Part shown: positions 59,201 through 64,000 of the stretch, one piece after another
Numbering within the stretch: the first letter of the stretch is position 1
Layout of the letters: every line of letters starts with the position of its first letter
Assembly: GCA_949128115.1 (NCBI GenBank)
Contig: OX421966.1
Coordinates: 57,223,416 to 57,287,415 of the forward strand
Direction: 5' to 3'
Length of the DNA: 64,000 nucleotides
From: Anaspis maculata
Lineage: Eukaryota > Arthropoda > Insecta > Coleoptera > Scraptiidae
The notes under the pieces: model-generated
The model's database searches: none
Seen by the model: the letters and a program-made list of their open reading frames with translations, nothing else
What the model was told of the DNA's origin: nothing
Translations under genes and position numbers: made by a program

Positions 59201-61973
59201 TCTTGAAAAATAGTTACAAATCAGGATTATGTGTTTGCAAGTACATGGTGGGACAAATAGTACCTATATAAACCACGGTTGACGAAAAATAGATTTATAC
59301 TAAACAAAATCTCAAAACACATTCAAAGATTCAAAAAATTTGCTTCTTGGTCTGATGAAAATGGCTTATTGGATTCTTTTAAAATAACGGAAAAAGAGGG
59401 TTGAAGGACCTCATTTCCACCCTCCATATTTCCAAAAATTGAAACTATAAATTTTTCTCAACATTTTTCTGGTCATTCTGGAGCATTTTCCTACCCGCTG
59501 TTCAATTTTCTACCCCAAGTTTGCGAACATCCTGTATATCCATTAGTTGGAAAGAATTTTTCTTGATTTTTTCACAAGGTTGGTAACTGTAGGAAAACTT
59601 CATTGAGGTTTTTATGTTTGTATTTTTCAAATATAGTAAAGCCACTGGCAGTTTTTTTGAGTTTTCAATCCAACAGTGTTCTTTGTTTAGTTTTTAATAT
59701 ATTTGTGACGTCAAAATATACTTTTGGAACACACAATTTAGGAAAAAGAAAAAAATATGAAAACATTATTTTTAACCATAAAATACTATCGCTTGAGCCA
59801 ATGAAAAAAATTGGTAAGTACCTCATTCTTTTAATTTATGACGGCACAACAGAAGTAATCCAGTAGCATTTTGTTTTTCGATATGAAATTAGGCTTTGCT
59901 TGTATTGCGTTCCATTTTTTCCTCATTGATACTCGCGAATCAATACTGTTATTACAGGGTGACCAATAATAACCTTGACACTCTAAGAAACTTTGAACTC
60001 GTAACAAATATTTTTTTCAGCAGAAACAGATGAATTCAAATTTTAAGGAGGTGATCAAGAACCACCAGAGAGCTTCAAGTTTCAATTTCGTTTTGTTTTT
60101 GGTTCTTGTTGGTTCTACGTCACGTAGGTACTCTCGAAGTTCTAGCTAAGTAAGCTATATCGTCGTAAATTCTTGTAACAGATCTGTTGTTCTAGGAAAC
60201 AGGGACAACATCAAGTCTGAAGCGATGGATCTGACGCCGTGTCAGGGTCAGATCGTGTCGACGCATGAGCCATCAGGGTCAGGACCAAGGAGAGACCTCA
60301 AGCGCACTCGGGAAGCAGCGGGGTGTTCGAGAGACTCTGATGAACCACCCGTCAAGCAACCTTCCACGTCTGCCGCGTCGGGGTCCAGCGAGTCGTGCGT
60401 TGAATATTCAGAAGAGTCGCTTCCTCCCCAAACTCCAGGCGAAGCCCCTCCGTATTCTTCGCCTGCCCTGCCCGGCGCCGGAGGTGACGTACAAGAGGGC
60501 ATTGTTGAGCCACGCCAGCAAGCAGAACCAGATGTACCTGGCGATTTAGAAGAGCAGGACGAGGCAGATGTAGAAATGGGTCCGGTAGCAGAAGACGAAG
60601 TGAGGCGAGAGGGCGAGGATTTGGCAGAGATGAGATTCGTCTGGCTTCGACAACAAGGTGGACACGGCCACGTGCTCCGTAATGTTGAGATGATGGACGT
60701 GCAACCAGAAGGAGCCAGACTGGCTCGAGTAGGTCTACTAGCGGAAGAACCTGAAGAAGGTGGTGCAGAAGACGGTGAAGATGATGCTGGAGCACAAGAA
60801 GGCGAAGCAGAGGAAGAGGTAGGACAGCAAAATCAAGGAGATGAACAAGGTGATCAAGAGGATGACGGAGGTGCTGCAGAAGAGAGCGATGAGGACGAGG
60901 AAGAAGAAGATGAAGCGCTTGACGAACCTCAACAAGATGACGACGAACTAGAAGATCAAGATCCTGAAGATGGCGCGGGAGCTGCAGGAGCACTAGTAGC
61001 CGGAGCAGAACCAGAAGACTATGAGCATGAAGAAATGGAACAAGATCAACAAGTGGGACAAGATGATCAAGATGCGAATGGTTATTTGAGAGCACGTGAA
61101 GTAGACATAGAGGAAGGTCCCAGCGTGGTTAAACAAAAACAAGACAAAGCTCGAGCAGGACAAAATCAAAACAAAGTTCAACCTGGGCAGAATCAAAAAA
61201 CACAGGCTCAAGCAGCTGAAAGCACACAGACAGCCCCACTTGAACAGGCTCAAAACGGAGTTGAAAAAGGCCGGAAAAGTCAAGATGTAAAAAATGAAAA
61301 AGTGAACAAAGTCCAAAAGAAAGCTAATCAGAAAAAACGTGGCAAAACTGAACGACAATGCGAAACTCAACGGCCTCAAACTGAAGTTGAGTTGACGATG
61401 CTGAGCAAGTTTAGGCAAGCGGTAGTTCCAAAAACGCCGCTGTTCGGAAAAATTCGACAATGGATCGAAGAAAACGAAATGACTGATCCCGATTCGGCAC
61501 GTCTCGTGCGAGAAAAAGAAGAACGTGAAGCCCAACATAGAGCTGAGACGCTGGCCAGACTACATGAGGCAGAAGGCGATCTTCAAAAAGTACTTGCAGA
61601 GGTCGATGCAGGATCAGGAATGACGCTGCTGAAAGGAGAAGAAGCAATGAAATTATTGGACGCAGCTAGAAGCAAAATGGACCCGAACGATGGAGACGAT
61701 AAAGAGGAAACAGTCGACGCTCACGACCACACACGCAAAGATGGTGACGAATCGCCAGCAATAGAAGGACAAAATATACCGGTGCCAAACTGTACCCCAG
61801 TTGATGCTTCATTGGAAGCAAGTCCAGTCAAACCCGGCGCCAGTTTCGAAGAGCAAAGAACGATGTCGCGTCTGCAAAATGTAGCACTGAGCTTGTCATC
61901 TTCCGAAATTTCTTCAATCCCAAGCCTTGACCAAAGCAAAACTGACATTTTTGAGAATGAAAAAACGAGGTAG
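56020..61973 (+). CDS. four-exon gene for a large acidic disordered protein
   Basis: Joining 56020-56290, 56454-56552, 56606-57529 and 60196-61973 gives one open frame of 1,023 codons plus a stop. Every intron is GT..AG and phase 1. The product has no recognised domain. In order it has a Ser/Gln/Pro-rich N-terminus (1-124), a Pro-rich region (about 145-250), an acidic tract (about 267-340), a Gln-rich repeat (about 340-410), a second acidic tract (about 614-731), a Lys-rich NLS-like patch (about 806-815, KKANQKKRGK) and a predicted helical/coiled-coil region (about 829-905). There is no signal peptide or membrane segment, so a nuclear or cytosolic protein is inferred. Extra small exons in the 2.7-kb third intron cannot be excluded. 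Function unknown; an orphan lineage-specific gene is the simplest reading. Confidence 0.75.
56454..56552 (+). CDS. exon 2 (99 nt, symmetric 1-1)
   Basis: Acceptor TTAACCAG|CAG; donor TTAC|GTAAAT. Reads (A)DDQLQSPEPGPSAS...PEPSDL(P), which echoes the end of exon 1 (QDQLQRLQPGPS...GPSKLP), so it may be an exon-duplication product. The following intron is only 53 nt. Confidence 0.68.
56606..57529 (+). CDS. exon 3 (924 nt, symmetric 1-1)
   Basis: Acceptor TTATGTTTTCAG|CACC; donor TCTG|GTATGT. Open for 308 codons with balanced, non-repeat codon use, in contrast to the AT-rich flanks. Pro-rich first, then Glu/Asp-rich (EEDEEEAPGVG; DEALDDQDVADDDDD), then a Gln/Leu/Ala repeat (ADQLQAEQLQAHLNRAEEIQ and similar). 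Confidence 0.78.
57692..57998. mobile_element. TTA-flanked hairpin element, family I, copy 2
   Basis: A 307-bp copy of the element at 27436-27879, with ends AGCCGAATCCACATAGGATT and CCTATGTGGATGCGGCT. Flanked by TTA (57689-57691, 57999-58001). It contains the shared inner segment with GGCAACGGTATGGTAAA and the GAATTGTGATTGGC-type block in inverted order. Confidence 0.87.
58008..58189. mobile_element. TA-flanked hairpin element, family J
   Basis: TA|CCGTATGTTCGTTAAAATC...GATTTTAACGAACATACGG|TA with about 40-bp arms that are nearly perfect (also AATTAGGGCAGGCT). 182 bp. Fits a Tc1/mariner-type MITE. Confidence 0.88.
58600..59012. repeat. 207-bp tandem duplication, two units
   Basis: TATTCAACAA(A/G)CGGGTAATG starts at 58601 and again at 58808. 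The units are closely similar throughout (GACACGAGCCTTGGCGA, GCCATTACCCGCGAG, TTAAAAAATGCAGGCATG). Each unit contains an internal inverted pair (CGGGTAATG / CATTACCCG). It could be a short satellite seed. Confidence 0.88.
60196..61973 (+). CDS. exon 4, terminal coding exon (592 codons with stop)
   Basis: Acceptor TTGTTCTAG|GAAAC; phase matches exon 3 (shared Gly codon). Open for 1,778 nt to TAG, the longest frame in the window. An internal ATG at 60225 could serve an alternative first exon. Contains RRDLKRTRE (NLS-like), a Glu/Asp/Gln tract, a K/Q/N-rich segment, then a more sequence-complex helical part (MLSKFRQAVVPKTPLFGKI, then REKEEREAQHRAETLARLHE) likely to be the structured core. Confidence 0.85.
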
Positions 61974-62109
61974 TCAGAAGAATTCTTCTGTTGCTACAAC
62001 TTGAAGATGGAAATGGAAGTGGAGCGACCAGTATCGAGAAATAGAATATAATAATATGCTCCTTTTATTGACAGTCTATGATTTTTGACTTTGTTGTAAT
62101 TGATATGCA

Positions 62110-62115
62110 AATAAA
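62110..62115 (+). terminator. poly(A) signal of the four-exon gene
   Basis: AATAAA 137 nt after the stop codon, followed by a T-rich stretch (62117-62150). Supports the gene ending here. Confidence 0.65.
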
Positions 62116-62150
62116 TGTTTCCATTATTAGTTACTTTTCTTTGTTCTTGC

Positions 62151-62589
62151 ACTGTTTGGCACATAATCGTAGAATTCCGCTGAAAATTCCAGTATTTGAG
62201 TTCAGCCGAAAGGAAAAGGACCTATTTTGATGATTGTTTGTTTGTTATTCGGCTTTCTACAACAATCAAAAACAAGATGAATATATTCCTCACAGGTTAT
62301 TCATAACTGAATAATGTCTTGGTTACGGTATACTTTACGGAGGTCTCAAAACCCAAGGGAGTTATGGAATTCATAGTTCCCTTCAGGGTTATTATGAACC
62401 CATAGTTCCCTCTAGCTCATGCTTACTGTCAGAATTGACAAATTATTCAGAAAAACTCTACTATTAGCAGGAAAAAGTCTGTTCAGTATGGAATGTAACT
62501 AGATATCCATGAGGTACTTCGACAAAGTCGGATGGGAATAGAAGAAACTTAACATCAAACGCAGCACAAAATCCCAAGTCTGGATCCTG
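62151..62589. other. spacer, no gene seen
   Basis: AT-rich, with a local repeated GAACCCATAGTTCCCT-like phrase near 62370-62415. Confidence 0.45.
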
Positions 62590-63240
62590 AGTGGAAAAAG
62601 TGCTACCCAAATTCACCCCATTGCTCTCCCCCACCTCAACTTCAAAATTTAACAAAACACCACCTACCTTGTGATACTCCAAATTGAAGTGAATTAAATT
62701 TTCTTTCTGGAAACAGTTTTTTTGAAATTTTCAACCCCTTCCCCAATGAATTGGACATTTAGAGTATTCCAGGAGGGAAACGGGAGGTTTTGAAAATTTC
62801 GGAAAAATTATTTTGAGGAAGAAATTTCAATTTGTTTCAATTTGACGTATCACAAAGTAGGTATTGTCATTCTAGATTTTTCATGTGTGGTGGGGGAGCG
62901 AAAGGAGTGAATTTGGGTGGCCCTTTTTCCATAGAATTTTTTTCTCTTGATACTCTGCAAGATGACGTTGACTGCGTTGGAGAGAATGGAGAGGTCAAGA
63001 ATATCAAATTGGACATTCACAGAATTTTAGGAAGAAAAGGGGTAGAGTTGAAAATTTTGAAATTATAATTTTCAGAAAGAGAATTCGATTCTCTTCAATT
63101 TGATGTGTCGCAAGGTAGGAGGTGTCGTTTGAAATTTCAAAGTTGAGGTGAGTGGGGGCTAGGGGGCTTGAGATAAAAAATTTGCCAATGTATGTTTTAG
63201 ATGTCCCCCTCGATATAAGAATGGACCTTCTTTTGCTCAA
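62590..63240. mobile_element. foldback element, family E, truncated copy 2
   Basis: Aligns with about 24640-25680 of the complete element (AAAGTGC(C/T)ACCCAAATTCACC; TCACAAAGTA(A/G)GT; GATGTCCCCCTCGATAT). It lacks both CAGGGTG ends and the LTR insertion. Its inner palindromic structure is still visible. Confidence 0.8.
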
Positions 63241-63282
63241 AGGCATTCTCACTAGAAATCGGGAGTTATTGCAGGTGGATAA

Positions 63283-63585
63283 TTTTCAAATGATCACCCG
63301 GTAGAGTTGCAAGACGCAAAGGAAAAAAGTATCGTCTGCTGCCATTCAGATTCTTTCAAGATTTCTTGTGATTGTTCGGCAAATGGTTATGTTGAAAACA
63401 CCCAAAAATCTAGCACAATAAGGAAAGGTGTAACAAAGGAAGCACCATCAGAGGATGGTAAAAAAAATAACGAAGAATGGACCAAACAAAATTTAGAGTT
63501 TTGCAAAAAGCCAGACCAATCTGAACTACAGCCTCTTGAAACAATGGAAGAATCACTTGAGCATGATGAGCTTTTGAAGAAATGA
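63283..63585 (+). CDS. possible exon, Lys/Glu-rich ORF
   Basis: An open frame after a TAA at 63280, ending at TGA. It contains SIVCCHSDSFKISCDCSANG, then a K/E-rich tail (KKNNEEWTKQNLEF, LEHDELLKK). There is no in-frame ATG near the 5' side. A weak acceptor (GGTAG|AG, 63304) would give phase 1, as in the upstream gene. The Cys cluster and composition look protein-like, but no family is recognised. It may be an exon of a following gene, a decayed paralogue or chance. Confidence 0.3.
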   Translation, partial: FSNDHPVELQDAKEKSIVCCHSDSFKISCDCSANGYVENTQKSSTIRKGVTKEAPSEDGKKNNEEWTKQNLEFCKKPDQSELQPLETMEESLEHDELLKK

Positions 63586-64000
63586 AAATTCAGAATCAAT
63601 TTTTTGAAGATACAAGGTCAGTAGTTTCAGCCAGCATCTACTCAACTACTACTCTAGGTTTACTGGAATGTAAATTTTAGAGCTGTCGTAACTTTTTTTT
63701 AAACCTGGACAAGAAGCAAAACGAAACAGGCAAGAGACCATCAAACCGAAAGGAAGTGAGGCAAGAAAACTTAGAGAAATGGGCAAAATATGGTTTTAAA
63801 GAATTACGGGAAGAAAAACTGCAGCTTACTTGAAAATCAAGAAGTGAATCGAATAATAACTACGGCTGAGGCAGTGAGCTACATAATCATCTCAACGTCA
63901 GCTTCAAGTGCTGGAACAATTCAGGAAGCAACCGCAAAGAAACGGATCATATTAGAGCTATGAGCCGTCAAAAGCGGTTTAGCAAAATTTCTGGAACCAT
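63586..64000. other. purine-rich end of window
   Basis: About 63690-63960 is purine-rich on the plus strand, with two overlapping 35-45-codon K/E-type readings that both end in stops. It may be decayed coding sequence or part of a gene continuing past the window. Confidence 0.3.

Larger units (their letters stand above)
57530..60195 (+). other. intron 3, repeat-bearing
   Basis: 2,666 nt between GTATGT and TTGTTCTAG. Holds a Harbinger-like hairpin (57692-57998), a TA-flanked hairpin (58008-58189), a 207-bp tandem duplication (58600-59012) and a TACAGGGTGACC half-site near 59955. No phase-compatible additional exon was evident. Confidence 0.6.

Noticed and set aside
59603..59866. Extra exon of the four-exon gene
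   Set aside because: Hydrophobic, AT-rich reading unlike the other exons, with no well-placed phase 1 acceptor and donor pair.
60352..61095. 247-codon Leu/His-rich minus ORF opposite exon 4, and similar minus frames at 56758-57363 and 56768-57286
   Set aside because: Shadows of the acidic Glu/Gln-rich exons on the plus strand; their composition is explained by the antisense of GAA/CAA/GAT codons.

Overview
The window looks like gene-poor, repeat-dense animal nuclear DNA, most probably from an insect. It is AT-rich and has no bacterial operons. It carries split coding exons with GT..AG introns, decayed non-LTR retrotransposons (one clearly Jockey-like), two tRNA-derived SINEs, a probable solo LTR, and an unusual number of long foldback (inverted-repeat) DNA elements. 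I cannot name the species; a hemipteran such as a whitefly would be a guess only.

Layout. 1-4.7 kb: LINE crumbs and the first 1.9-kb foldback (family A). 4.7-7.5 kb: a full copy of an unrecognised non-coding repeat (family X) with an internal minisatellite. 7.7-10.1 kb: a tRNA-derived SINE with perfect 15-bp target duplications, and a decayed LINE split by a 0.75-kb inverted-repeat element. 11.9-21.1 kb: a second X copy broken open by a 7.3-kb foldback, which itself carries a 2.2-kb foldback in its left arm and small hairpin elements in its loop. 22.2-23.9 kb: a 5'-truncated, frameshifted Jockey-like LINE. 24.3-25.7 kb: a 1.5-kb foldback with a probable solo LTR inside. 26.9-27.9 kb: a SINE and a TTA-flanked hairpin element. 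31.4-33.0 kb: the second family A foldback, beside an unidentified minus-strand ORF. 33.3-33.7 kb: a LINE endonuclease fragment. 36.4-41.0 kb: a 4.7-kb nested foldback between TTAA-like ends. 42-54 kb: five more foldbacks separated by AT-rich or moderately GC-rich single-copy-looking DNA, then a retroelement tail near 54.1 kb.

The one convincing host-type gene lies at 56.0-62.1 kb on the plus strand. Four exons join in frame through three introns that are all phase 1. They give a predicted 1,023-residue, low-complexity, strongly acidic protein with Pro-, Gln- and Glu/Asp-rich tracts, a basic NLS-like patch and a C-terminal helical region. I recognise no domain, so its function is unknown. Its third intron holds two hairpin elements and a 207-bp tandem duplication. 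A second, weaker K/E-rich ORF lies at 63.3-63.6 kb.

The most striking theme is the layered foldback architecture. There are about ten long palindromes of 0.3-7.3 kb, several with the same TACAGGGTG/CACCCTGTA ends, two flanked by TTAA-like sites and two by TTA. If transcribed, such DNA would fold into long double-stranded RNA. That consequence is inference; the inverted repeats themselves can be read in the sequence.
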